64,000 nt of DNA, from assembly GCF_016711335.1 (NCBI RefSeq), contig NZ_JADJTF010000001.1, positions 3,286,001-3,350,000 on the forward strand, in the 5' to 3' direction. The stretch comes from Thiofilum sp. Its GTDB lineage: Bacteria > Pseudomonadota > Gammaproteobacteria > Thiotrichales > Thiotrichaceae. Below, piece after piece: positions 8,809-17,261 of the stretch. Each line of letters opens with the position of its first letter. Position 1 is the first letter of the stretch. The notes under the pieces are model-generated. The model saw only the letters and a program-made list of their open reading frames with translations. It searched no databases and had not been told where the DNA came from. The translations under genes were made by a program, and so were the position numbers.

Positions 8809-11407
8809 TTTCACTGGCCACAATATTAACTAAGCGCCCCTTCACCACAATGACCTTATTTAAGGTCATTGTTTCTAAATACTTTTTCACATTCGGATGC
8901 TCTAATGCTGCCAACTTGACCTGAGCCTCATCGTCAGAAGCGGCTACTTTTACCTTACCCCGTACCTTACCATTAACTTGCACAATTAACTCTAAGGAAT
9001 CTTGTACCAAAGCAGACTCCACTACTTCAGGCCAAGCCACATCCACAATGGCTTCACTATGCCCCAAAGCTGCCCATAACTCATGGCAAATATGTGGCGT
9101 AATTGGAGACAGCATTAAGGTAATTAACTCTAAAGCCTCTTGTACTACTGCACGTCCTAGCTCGGATGGGTCATTGAAGCGACTAATTTCATTGATCAAC
9201 TCCATATTCGCAGCGACTGCGGTATTAAAAATCTGCCGCCGTCCCATATCGTCAGTAACTTTTTGTAAGGCTAAATACACTTTGCGGCGTAGCGCACTTT
9301 GCTCTGAATTTAGCTCAGCCCCTGTCAGTAAGGTAGTACTCACTGTCCCCAAGGCAACATGATCAAACACTTGCCGCCAAAGACGACGTAAAAAGCGTTG
9401 CGCCCCCTCAACCCCTGAATCAGACCACTCCATACTCTGATCAGGTGGTGCAGCAAACATGGAGAATAAGCGCAAGGTATCCGCGCCATACTTCTCAATC
9501 ATTTCCTGCGGGTCTACGCCATTATTTTTGGACTTGGACATTTTACTCATGCCGCCATGTAACACGGGTTGTCCATCCGTATTCAGTACTGCTTTTAAAA
9601 TGCGTCCTTTTTCATCGCGTTCTACTGTGACATGAGCCGGTGAGTACCATGTCTGTCCGCCCTCAGCCCCTTCACGATAAAAAGTATCGGCTAAGACCAT
9701 GCCTTGAGTCAGTAGATTAGTGAAGGGTTCATCCGACTCTACCAAATTACTGTCACGCATGAGTTTATGGAAGAAACGCGCATAGAGTAAATGCAATATC
9801 GCGTGCTCAATACCACCAATATATTGATCCACAGGTAACCAATAATTCGCACGCTCATCCAGCATGGCGGTGGTGTTATCAGGGCAGGCATAACGGGCAA
9901 AATACCAAGACGACTCAAAGAAAGTATCAAAGGTATCAGTTTCGCGGGTGGCAGGTTTACCGCAGCTAGGGCAAGTAGTTTGATAAAACTCCGGCATGCG
10001 CTTAATCGGTGAGCCACCGGTTTCATCAAAGACTACTTGTTCAGGTAATACTACAGGCAAATCTTTTTCAGGTACAGGTACTGCACCACAATCAGCGCAA
10101 TAAATAATCGGGATAGGACAGCCCCAATAACGCTGGCGTGATACGCCCCAATCCCGTAAGCGATAATTGACTTGGCGGCGTCCCCAATGCAGTTCAGAAA
10201 GTACATTAGCAATACGCTCAAACGCCTCTTCTGAGCTTAAACCACTAAATTCACCTGAATTAACTAATACTCCTTTCAGGGTGTAAGCCCCTTGGCTCAC
10301 ATCAATGTCAACGCCTTCACTAGGAGCTATCACCTGCTTAATCAGTAGGTTATGTTTGGTCGCAAACTCCCAATCACGCTCATCATGAGCCGGAACTGCC
10401 ATTACTGCACCTGAGCCATAAGACATCAGGACAAAATTTGCCACCCAAATAGGTACACGATCACCGGTCAAGGGATGAATGGCTTCTAAGCCGGTTGCCA
10501 TACCACGTTTTTCCATGGTCGCCATATCGGCTTCGGCTACTTTAGCTTGCTTACAAGACTCAATAAACTCAGCTAACTCTGGATTATAACTCGCGGCACG
10601 CAGCGCCAAAGGATGTTGTGCCGCTACCGCGACATAGGTAACACCCATTAAGGTATCGGGGCGGGTGGTAAATACTGTTAAACGTTCATCCGACCCTTTA
10701 ATACCAAACTCCAGTTCCAAGCCCTCAGAACGCCCAATCCAGTTTTCCTGCATAGTGCGCACTTGATGCGGCCAACCGGGAAGATTTTTAAGCTCTTCTA
10801 ATAACTCATCCGCATAGGCGGTAATGCGTAAAAACCATTGATCAATTTCACGTTGCTCAATCAAAGCACCTGAGCGCCAACCACGCCCATCAATCACTTG
10901 CTCATTAGCTAATACGGTTTGATCAACAGGGTCCCAATTGACCGTCGATTTTTTACGATAGACCAAACCTTTTTCGTAGAGCTGAGTGAAAAACCATTGT
11001 TCCCAGCGGTAATATTCTGGTTTACAAGTAGCGATTTCGCGTGACCAATCAATACCTAAACCCATAGATTTTAATTGACCACGCATATAGTCAATATTGC
11101 GATAAGTCCATTCAGCCGGAGGGACTTTATTTTTAATCGCGGCATTTTCAGCGGGAAGCCCAAACGCATCCCAACCCATTGGTTGCAACACATTTTTGCC
11201 CTGCATGCGTTGAAAACGGGCAATCACATCGCCGATGGTATAATTACGCACATGCCCCATGTGCAACACGCCGCTAGGGTAAGGGAACATCGACAGGCAA
11301 TAGAACTTTTCTTTATCAGGGTTTTCGGTGACCTGAAAGGTGGCCTGTTTGTCCCAATACTCTTGTACTGCGGGTTCCAGCGTTTTGTGGTTATATTGTT
11401 CCTGCAT
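8801..11407 (-). CDS. leuS: leucyl-tRNA synthetase
   Basis: Class I aminoacyl-tRNA synthetase that charges tRNA-Leu and edits mischarged products. Seen: the HIGH-type motif HMGH in PYPSGVLHMGHVRN near residue 50, the CP1 editing domain with its T-rich VFTTRPDTLMG segment, a zinc-binding-type C-x2-C cluster region in the middle, and KMSKSKNN near residue 620. The start chosen is the ATG at 11407 because MQEQYN aligns with the E. coli N-terminus; an ATG at 11416 would add three residues. No strong ribosome-binding site distinguishes them. Length about 868 aa is normal. It is followed by overlapping lptE. Confidence 0.97.
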   Translation of the reverse strand: MQEQYNHKTLEPAVQEYWDKQATFQVTENPDKEKFYCLSMFPYPSGVLHMGHVRNYTIGDVIARFQRMQGKNVLQPMGWDAFGLPAENAAIKNKVPPAEWTYRNIDYMRGQLKSMGLGIDWSREIATCKPEYYRWEQWFFTQLYEKGLVYRKKSTVNWDPVDQTVLANEQVIDGRGWRSGALIEQREIDQWFLRITAYADELLEELKNLPGWPHQVRTMQENWIGRSEGLELEFGIKGSDERLTVFTTRPDTLMGVTYVAVAAQHPLALRAASYNPELAEFIESCKQAKVAEADMATMEKRGMATGLEAIHPLTGDRVPIWVANFVLMSYGSGAVMAVPAHDERDWEFATKHNLLIKQVIAPSEGVDIDVSQGAYTLKGVLVNSGEFSGLSSEEAFERIANVLSELHWGRRQVNYRLRDWGVSRQRYWGCPIPIIYCADCGAVPVPEKDLPVVLPEQVVFDETGGSPIKRMPEFYQTTCPSCGKPATRETDTFDTFFESSWYFARYACPDNTTAMLDERANYWLPVDQYIGGIEHAILHLLYARFFHKLMRDSNLVESDEPFTNLLTQGMVLADTFYREGAEGGQTWYSPAHVTVERDEKGRILKAVLNTDGQPVLHGGMSKMSKSKNNGVDPQEMIEKYGADTLRLFSMFAAPPDQSMEWSDSGVEGAQRFLRRLWRQVFDHVALGTVSTTLLTGAELNSEQSALRRKVYLALQKVTDDMGRRQIFNTAVAANMELINEISRFNDPSELGRAVVQEALELITLMLSPITPHICHELWAALGHSEAIVDVAWPEVVESALVQDSLELIVQVNGKVRGKVKVAASDDEAQVKLAALEHPNVKKYLETMTLNKVIVVKGRLVNIVASENA

Positions 11408-11490
11408 GGTTGTCATGAGTCTGCAATGTGAGTTAGAAAAGGTGAAGGATATAAACTTTGTGGTATTTATGCCAGCGTCACATGAAATAC

Positions 11491-12429
11491 TTACAACGAA
11501 TAATCTGCATCATAGGGCTGAGCACCTTGCACAATCGGCAAAGTCATTGCACCATCCCAAGCGCTCCAGCCTCCATTCATCAAGCGCACATCTTGATAGC
11601 CCAAACTTTTCAATTGCACAAAGCCCAAACTCATCCGGAAACCATCATGGCAGTATAGATAAACCGTTTTATCTTTAGGGATAGCTTGATACAGCGTGGC
11701 TAGCTCTTCTGCCGATTTCCAAGTTTGGCTTTGACCATCAGTTCCCTCCAAACTCACAATATTAAGCGCCCCCGGAATATGCCCGCCCTGCACTGCATGA
11801 CGAATGGTTTTACCGCTGTACATATCCGGTGGGCGAGCATCCACTAATACAATATTGGCATCACGGCGCGACACCACATCCTCATAAACATCCATCCACT
11901 CGACAAAGAGCTGAGGATTAGGGTCTTTCAGGGTAACAGTACCTAGCTTGGGTACAGGTGTAGGTGCTTTGGTTAACTCATTAAAGCCTGTCCAACCAAT
12001 AGTGCCACCCTCCAAAATTTTAACCTTACTCATGTCATAGCCAAATAACTCTAATAGCGCATATAAACGTGAAGCTAATGCGGTACTGGAGTCATCATAA
12101 AGCACAAGAGTGGAGTCATTATTCACGCCCCAAGCACGTAAGGTTTGCTCGAAAGTGCTTTTACTTGGAAAGCGCATAATGGGTTTAGCCAGATTATCGC
12201 CCAGATCTTTAAAGCGCTGGACTTGAATCGCGCCTTCAATGTGTCCGACGGTATAATAGCGGTGGGGATGGTAACGTACTTCGAGAATAACGAGATTAGG
12301 ATTACTCTCTTTTTCAGCCGCGAGCCAATCTGCATCCACTAAAAAATCGCGCCCTGCTGCGCTAGCGGTTGATAGTAAGATAACAATTAATAACGTAGCG
12401 GCACTGATACGCCTGAGTAATAGCAACAT
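11491..12429 (-). CDS. exported two-domain rhodanese (sulfurtransferase)
   Basis: Periplasmic thiosulfate or 3-mercaptopyruvate sulfurtransferase, 312 aa. The ATG at 12429 follows AGGAGG with ideal spacing; upstream ORF codons are not needed. A signal peptide (MLLLLRRISAATLLIVILL, then Ala-rich cleavage region) precedes two rhodanese domains: an N-terminal one lacking a catalytic cysteine and a C-terminal one with active-site loop CHDGFR. That arrangement is typical of SseA-like proteins, though most of those are cytosolic. Exported rhodaneses are common in sulfur-oxidising bacteria. E. coli ynjE, also an exported rhodanese, belongs to the ynj cluster, whose other members occur 7 kb away here; a functional tie is only inference. 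Confidence 0.9.
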   Translation of the reverse strand: MLLLLRRISAATLLIVILLSTASAAGRDFLVDADWLAAEKESNPNLVILEVRYHPHRYYTVGHIEGAIQVQRFKDLGDNLAKPIMRFPSKSTFEQTLRAWGVNNDSTLVLYDDSSTALASRLYALLELFGYDMSKVKILEGGTIGWTGFNELTKAPTPVPKLGTVTLKDPNPQLFVEWMDVYEDVVSRRDANIVLVDARPPDMYSGKTIRHAVQGGHIPGALNIVSLEGTDGQSQTWKSAEELATLYQAIPKDKTVYLYCHDGFRMSLGFVQLKSLGYQDVRLMNGGWSAWDGAMTLPIVQGAQPYDADYSL

Positions 12430-12685
12430 GATGATCCTCCTGGTACAGTGGCACGGGTGCGCCACACCCGCTAACTAGATAGCTCCCAACGCTAGCATAT
12501 CAGCAGGACTAGAGTTATATACCGAAAGGATTGGCATGAGGTGGAAGTGGCTGAACGCTGATATGTAGACTAGCGGCTAGAAAAAACTCAGCAGCTCCTT
12601 TACAAAGAAGGGCATTATAGCAAACTACCGTTTACAATAACCGCCAACCAGCGCACTCAACTCAGTACAAGGATCACCGAACACT
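12430..12685. other. intergenic region between divergent genes
   Basis: This stretch separates the divergent rhodanese and 129-aa hypothetical genes. It holds the AGGAGG site of the rhodanese and a 6-bp hairpin (CGGGTG / CACCCG, 12454-12470) in its leader. I see no RNA gene, riboswitch or clear consensus promoter. Confidence 0.5.
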
Positions 12686-13075
12686 ATGAACGACATTACC
12701 CAATCCACTTGGTATCAAGGGCACATTGAGCCGCTGATTGCTGAGCATGGCATGTTTCCTCCGCCTTGGATTTACCAGCCTGACTCTCACCCTTATTCTA
12801 TTGGCTGGCGCATGGGTGGCGGTGAAGATTTCATTACTCTTTTTTGGCAATGGTGGAACAGTGCTCAAATGAACGAGCAACAGCGTATTGAATATTTTAA
12901 ATACTTTCCCGCTCCACCACGTTGGTATGAATGGATAGCTGATGCGATTTGGGATTTAGACCCGTTTGAAGACCCCGCAGCGTTTGACTACAGCCCCTAT
13001 TTCGAGCGCTTAAAGGAATTAGGGTTTATCGGGGTCGATCAGTTTGAAGACGATATTGGACGAGAGGCAGGTTAA
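12686..13075 (+). CDS. hypothetical acidic Trp/Tyr-rich protein, 129 aa
   Basis: Not recognised. A soluble, acidic protein unusually rich in aromatic residues (for example FWQWWN and WYEWIADAIWDLDP). No signal peptide or membrane helix is visible. Codon use is like the neighbouring core genes and unlike the AT-rich cassette that follows, so it is probably a native conserved protein. It stands alone, convergent with the signalling operon with only 36 bp between the stops. Confidence 0.65.
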   Translation: MNDITQSTWYQGHIEPLIAEHGMFPPPWIYQPDSHPYSIGWRMGGGEDFITLFWQWWNSAQMNEQQRIEYFKYFPAPPRWYEWIADAIWDLDPFEDPAAFDYSPYFERLKELGFIGVDQFEDDIGREAG

Positions 13076-13111
13076 AGCCATTCTAATTCTGTTAGATCTA
13101 TTAATTAAACC

Positions 13112-14113
13112 TTATGACTTTAATAGGGTATAATCAATTTCATCTATCATTTTTTTACAATCTCGCACCAGCTTTTGCTCATCAAAAGATAAACTCTCCA
13201 AACTATTCAAATAGACAAAATACTCTCTTACAGAATCAATTAAAATTTCAACAAATGAGGTTTGATCTTTGTTTTCCTCCATAAAATCCCTTAATACTTC
13301 AATATTGGATTTTAACTTTTCAATCGACTCAAAATCATTGTTTTTATAACCACCATCTTCTGTCATTATTGAGCTAACTATATTAGCAAACTTCAAATTC
13401 AAGTCAGCTAGCTTGGCAGTACTTTTTCCTAAACCTTCTTCATTCTGATCTTTTAAACCAAAAGCCAAGTCATATAAAAGCATAGCATGCAACCGATAAG
13501 TTTGTTCATGTCTCAGTTTTTTAATTAACAATCTTTGTCTGTCTAAATCTCTAATTTCATCTTGTACCTGTAGCATAGATCTTTCTAGGTTTTTTAAAAA
13601 ATCTTTAGCTTGATTATAGGTTCCTTGCATAGTAACTAAATAGTAGGCAGTTATTATCACTACCACCAGCGTGACAATAGCAACTCCCTGAGTCATCAAC
13701 CCATCAATGGCTTCTCCATCTGAGAATTTCACAGAGAAAAGACTAATAATATTTGTTTTTAAGGCAATAGCATTTATAAAAATTAATAAACACCATACCG
13801 CATTTGCAAATAGTAGCATTGCTCCTAAATTAATAACATCTGGAGAATAATATACTTTAGTAGACTGTCTTAATGCATAGCGTCTTTTTAAATAGACATT
13901 TCTTAACCATAAGCCTAAAAATAAACTAAAGGCAAATAAAAAAGACAACATTGGACTAACTTCATTTATAGACAACCCCATTTGCCCATAAAGAAAAAAA
14001 ACACTTAAACATAACACAATAGCAATAGGTATAATATGGATAATATAAAGCTTATTCTGTAACCATAAATATATCTTTTTATTGAGCTTGAAACCAAAGC
14101 TATATTTACTCAT
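13112..14113 (-). CDS. four-helix membrane protein with cytosolic coiled coil
   Basis: Last gene of the four-gene signalling cassette. The 333-aa product has four hydrophobic segments (about residues 22-44, 53-72, 94-117 and 139-161) followed by a long helical, charged cytosolic region whose first part (about 163-200) looks like a coiled coil. No enzymatic motif, HAMP, PAS or GGDEF signature is visible. The start overlaps the stop of the stand-alone receiver gene by 4 bp, so it is translationally coupled to it. It might be the output or the membrane sensor of the cassette; the sequence does not decide. The gene is strongly AT-rich with many AAA/ATA/TTA codons, suggesting acquisition. Confidence 0.7.
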   Translation of the reverse strand: MSKYSFGFKLNKKIYLWLQNKLYIIHIIPIAIVLCLSVFFLYGQMGLSINEVSPMLSFLFAFSLFLGLWLRNVYLKRRYALRQSTKVYYSPDVINLGAMLLFANAVWCLLIFINAIALKTNIISLFSVKFSDGEAIDGLMTQGVAIVTLVVVIITAYYLVTMQGTYNQAKDFLKNLERSMLQVQDEIRDLDRQRLLIKKLRHEQTYRLHAMLLYDLAFGLKDQNEEGLGKSTAKLADLNLKFANIVSSIMTEDGGYKNNDFESIEKLKSNIEVLRDFMEENKDQTSFVEILIDSVREYFVYLNSLESLSFDEQKLVRDCKKMIDEIDYTLLKS

Positions 14114-14598
14114 ATATTTTCCACCCAGCTTTTAAAAAAGCCCACATCAAGATCATACTTGCTAATAAACATATTGCCACTATCGGCTCTTTCTTGATTA
14201 AAGAAATTAAAAAACTCATTTTCAATAATATCTTTATAGGCACTAAATAACTTTATTCTTTTTTTATTAACTGATTTTTCCTCAATCAAATATTTTGCTA
14301 GAGCAAAACCACAAACATCACTTTTAGTCCCTTCATAGTCACCCCAAAACGCAGGCTTTTCTAAACCTTTTGGCACAGGCATTCTAACATCTAACAAAAA
14401 TAGACAATCGTTAAGATGACTATCATCTAATTTAGATATAGTACTAAAAAACTTTTCTGTGGCTCCCTCACCACAATAAATTTTCTCATCATCCCATTGT
14501 ATTAACGTTGAATCTTCTAGTTTATTTAATTTCTCTACAAAAGCCTTAACAAACTTCCTTATAGTTCTTTCATCATCAACATAATATAAACTTAACAC
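14110..14598 (-). CDS. stand-alone response-regulator receiver protein
   Basis: A 162-aa receiver-like protein with no output domain. Seen: acidic pocket VDDE (Asp8, Asp9), probable phosphoacceptor Asp70 in LLDVRMP, and a switch serine in LFSA. The usual Lys-Pro after beta-5 is replaced by a Ser-Lys-Tyr. A long insertion between alpha-1 and beta-3 (about residues 27-62) makes it larger than a standard CheY-like domain. Its start touches the stop of the upstream kinase gene (one-base overlap) and its end overlaps the membrane-protein gene by 4 bp, implying a fixed stoichiometry. It is probably the phosphate acceptor for one or both cassette kinases. Confidence 0.78.
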   Translation of the reverse strand: MLSLYYVDDERTIRKFVKAFVEKLNKLEDSTLIQWDDEKIYCGEGATEKFFSTISKLDDSHLNDCLFLLDVRMPVPKGLEKPAFWGDYEGTKSDVCGFALAKYLIEEKSVNKKRIKLFSAYKDIIENEFFNFFNQERADSGNMFISKYDLDVGFFKSWVENI

Positions 14599-17249
14599 TA
14601 CTCCACTCCTATCACAGGTATTTCTAATAAGAAGGTTTGTATATAACTATTGCCTTGCACTTTTGGTTTTAAGGCTTCACACCTTATCCCATGCTTAGAA
14701 CATAAGATATTAACAACTGCCAAACCTAACCCCCCCCCCGAATTTTGCTTAACACCTTTAGCTCTAAAATAAGGTAAAAATATATTTGATCTTTCTATAT
14801 CACTCATAGCATAGCTAGTGTTATTCGAGATCTGAACTCTTAATAATTCTTCGCTATCAGAAAAACTAACATCAACAAAAACAGTATCAAACCCCTGCTC
14901 TGTATACTTTATTGCATTATGTAGCAGATTAAAAATTATTTCTATTAAAGCACTAGCCATATCTTTTTTTACAGTTAGCCTTCGAGCTAAGTCATTATAA
15001 CAATCTGACTTTGGCTCTGGCTCAATTATTATTTGAATACCTTGTGCTTCTGCCCAAACATACAAAAAATGCAATTTTTTTATTATAGCATCTAAATTTG
15101 GTTTATCTAATGACTCTTCAATTTTGATAGTTCCAGGTTTAGAAATCCAGCTATAATTACCATTAAGAATTTTAATGTTTTCCACCATAGAATGAAGTAC
15201 TTTAGCACTAGCATAAATACCTTCTACAATTTTTCTATTTTCTTTACTAAGAGCTTTATACTCATGCTCTATCATTTGAATAGGAGTAGCTAACTCATGT
15301 ACAATAGCGCGATTAAAAAGCTCCTTTGCCCTTTCAGCATTTTCCCATAACAGTAAAGGTGCGAGTCTTTGTGCAGCATGCTTGAGGAGACGCACACGGT
15401 AATCATTAAAATAATCTTTTTCTTTAGCATGTACTACCATTAAATAATGCCTATCATGAGCTTTAAAATGTATACCTACCCATGAACCTATTTTAGTTAG
15501 CCACTCTTTTCTAGCCTCAGTAGTGGCATATAAACTTGTCGAATCACCTCCTTTTTCCTTGATCCAGCTCTGAAAATCTTGAATAATATAACCGGCTCCA
15601 ATATCTGACTCTAAAGCCTCTTTAAAAGGCGGGAGGTTATTAAAGTATCTTATTTTTTTTCTATCATCAGCTATTTCACCTACTCCGCTAACAACATGAA
15701 GTTGTTCATACTCCTCTGCTCGCAAAAAATACCAATTTATTAAATCTTGACTATAGAATTTTTCTTGCTCATTTTTATGGATACTAGAAATATTACACCA
15801 TTCATTAGTCATTAGAACTTTTACTACACTATCCACACTTGTTGATTCAGAACTTTCAATGTGAGCTTTCAATACTTTAGAGAGATTAGTATTCCATTCA
15901 CGTAGCTTTTTTTCGATCTCGTTTTCTAGTAATGTGAAAAGCTTTGGTATTAACTGTTGCGTAAAATAACCACGCATTTGCTCCATTTCCCCTATTGTCA
16001 AAGGAGCCAAGCCAGAGGATTTATCACCTACCAAGCTAAAAGGAGATACTACCTCTGGTGGTAAATGGTCTATACGTTGATCAATAGCTAATAAACCTAA
16101 GACAATTACCTTAGATGTATTCTTATTTTTACCTCGTATAGGTATTAAAGCCCTTGCCCCTGCACTCCCCCACTCAATAATAGGGCAGAAACAATCTTTA
16201 TTATTTTTATCACTAACATCATGTAAGGTATAGAAATTACTATTAAGAGCATTTTCGGATAGAGCTTCAATAATATGCTTAGAGTCCTGCTCATTTGTTT
16301 TACAAACTAATTTATGATCATACCAATTTTGCCCAACAAAAAAACCACTCCCTGACTCATAAAGAGGCTTAAGTAAATATGATTTTTTTATATGCTCTGG
16401 CATATCATCACTATAAAGCTTCATTACCTTATAAAGGCGTACTCTAGTGATCCCCCATTTTTTGAGATGGATTATTACTTTACCCATAAATGATGACAAA
16501 CTATCATGAGCACTTAACGGGGTAGCTAAATACTCCTCCTGCATGACTTGTCGCGTTAGCCAGTAGTAATGATGACTATCGTAAAGACGTGAATAAACCC
16601 ATGCATTAATTTCACTATTCCAGTCCTCTCTTGAGGACATTCTAATTTTTGAATTATCACGCTGCTTTTCGTCTAAATCCACTTTGAGCAACCTTAAGTT
16701 AACACTTTGCCTCTCATTAAAAGGGATTGAAAAAGGTGATTCCCTAGATGATTCATTACCAAAAACAGGATCAATACTATTATTTTTTTTATGAATAGTT
16801 ACCGCAGGCGCCAGCTTATTAAAGGCTTTCCATAAAATATCTTTCTCCGATATATAACCATCATTTGAACTGGCATCACTATATAATTTTATATTATTTT
16901 CACCATCAACCCTTCTTAAATCATCATTAATCTTAACAAGATCAACAGGCTTTTGATAAGTTAATTTAAAACCATATTTAGCCCCTAACTTGTGACTATT
17001 GAGCTTACCAGAGACAAAAATAACTCTATCTTTAAGACTATTTTCTTCTAAAAAGAATACAATATTTTTAATACTAGGTATTTTTCCATCTAAAATAATA
17101 TAATCTGCGCTATTTAATAGATTAATACTAACTTCATTTATACTGTTTATATCTAAAATTTTAACCTTCCAATCTAAATAATCAGCAAACATTTCAATAT
17201 GGTTGGTAAAAGTATTATCATCATCTATTACTAATATATTTAGACTCAT
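14598..17249 (-). CDS. histidine kinase: receiver, two GAF-like regions, kinase core
   Basis: An 883-aa cytosolic hybrid kinase. Order: an N-terminal receiver with all key residues (Asp9-Asp11, Asp54, Ser80, Lys100-Pro101); two probable GAF-like regions (about 210-440 and 455-635, assigned by length and pattern only); a phosphoacceptor helix with His651 in HELATP; and an ATP-binding domain with N-box (Asn774, Asn778) and G2 box SGGGLGL (837-843). The G1 box is degenerate (ISNNTS instead of DxGxG). There is no membrane segment. The G2 box is encoded across a run of ten G, so slippage would remove the last 46 or so residues. It lies 12 bp after the upstream kinase gene. Confidence 0.82.
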   Translation of the reverse strand: MSLNILVIDDDNTFTNHIEMFADYLDWKVKILDINSINEVSINLLNSADYIILDGKIPSIKNIVFFLEENSLKDRVIFVSGKLNSHKLGAKYGFKLTYQKPVDLVKINDDLRRVDGENNIKLYSDASSNDGYISEKDILWKAFNKLAPAVTIHKKNNSIDPVFGNESSRESPFSIPFNERQSVNLRLLKVDLDEKQRDNSKIRMSSREDWNSEINAWVYSRLYDSHHYYWLTRQVMQEEYLATPLSAHDSLSSFMGKVIIHLKKWGITRVRLYKVMKLYSDDMPEHIKKSYLLKPLYESGSGFFVGQNWYDHKLVCKTNEQDSKHIIEALSENALNSNFYTLHDVSDKNNKDCFCPIIEWGSAGARALIPIRGKNKNTSKVIVLGLLAIDQRIDHLPPEVVSPFSLVGDKSSGLAPLTIGEMEQMRGYFTQQLIPKLFTLLENEIEKKLREWNTNLSKVLKAHIESSESTSVDSVVKVLMTNEWCNISSIHKNEQEKFYSQDLINWYFLRAEEYEQLHVVSGVGEIADDRKKIRYFNNLPPFKEALESDIGAGYIIQDFQSWIKEKGGDSTSLYATTEARKEWLTKIGSWVGIHFKAHDRHYLMVVHAKEKDYFNDYRVRLLKHAAQRLAPLLLWENAERAKELFNRAIVHELATPIQMIEHEYKALSKENRKIVEGIYASAKVLHSMVENIKILNGNYSWISKPGTIKIEESLDKPNLDAIIKKLHFLYVWAEAQGIQIIIEPEPKSDCYNDLARRLTVKKDMASALIEIIFNLLHNAIKYTEQGFDTVFVDVSFSDSEELLRVQISNNTSYAMSDIERSNIFLPYFRAKGVKQNSGGGLGLAVVNILCSKHGIRCEALKPKVQGNSYIQTFLLEIPVIGVE
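14730..14739 (-). repeat. G10 homopolymer tract inside a kinase gene
   Basis: Ten consecutive C on the plus strand read as TCG GGG GGG GGG (Ser837-Gly840) in the kinase gene. Tracts of this length are prone to slipped-strand mispairing. Because it encodes the catalytic G2 box, gain or loss of one base would both shift frame and destroy ATP binding. Confidence 0.9.
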
Positions 17250-17261
17250 AGTAATCTCTCT

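Noticed and set aside
15653..15660. A8 run in the kinase gene as a slippage switch
   Set aside because: Runs of eight A are common in this AT-rich gene (Lys codons) and are less notable than the G10 tract.
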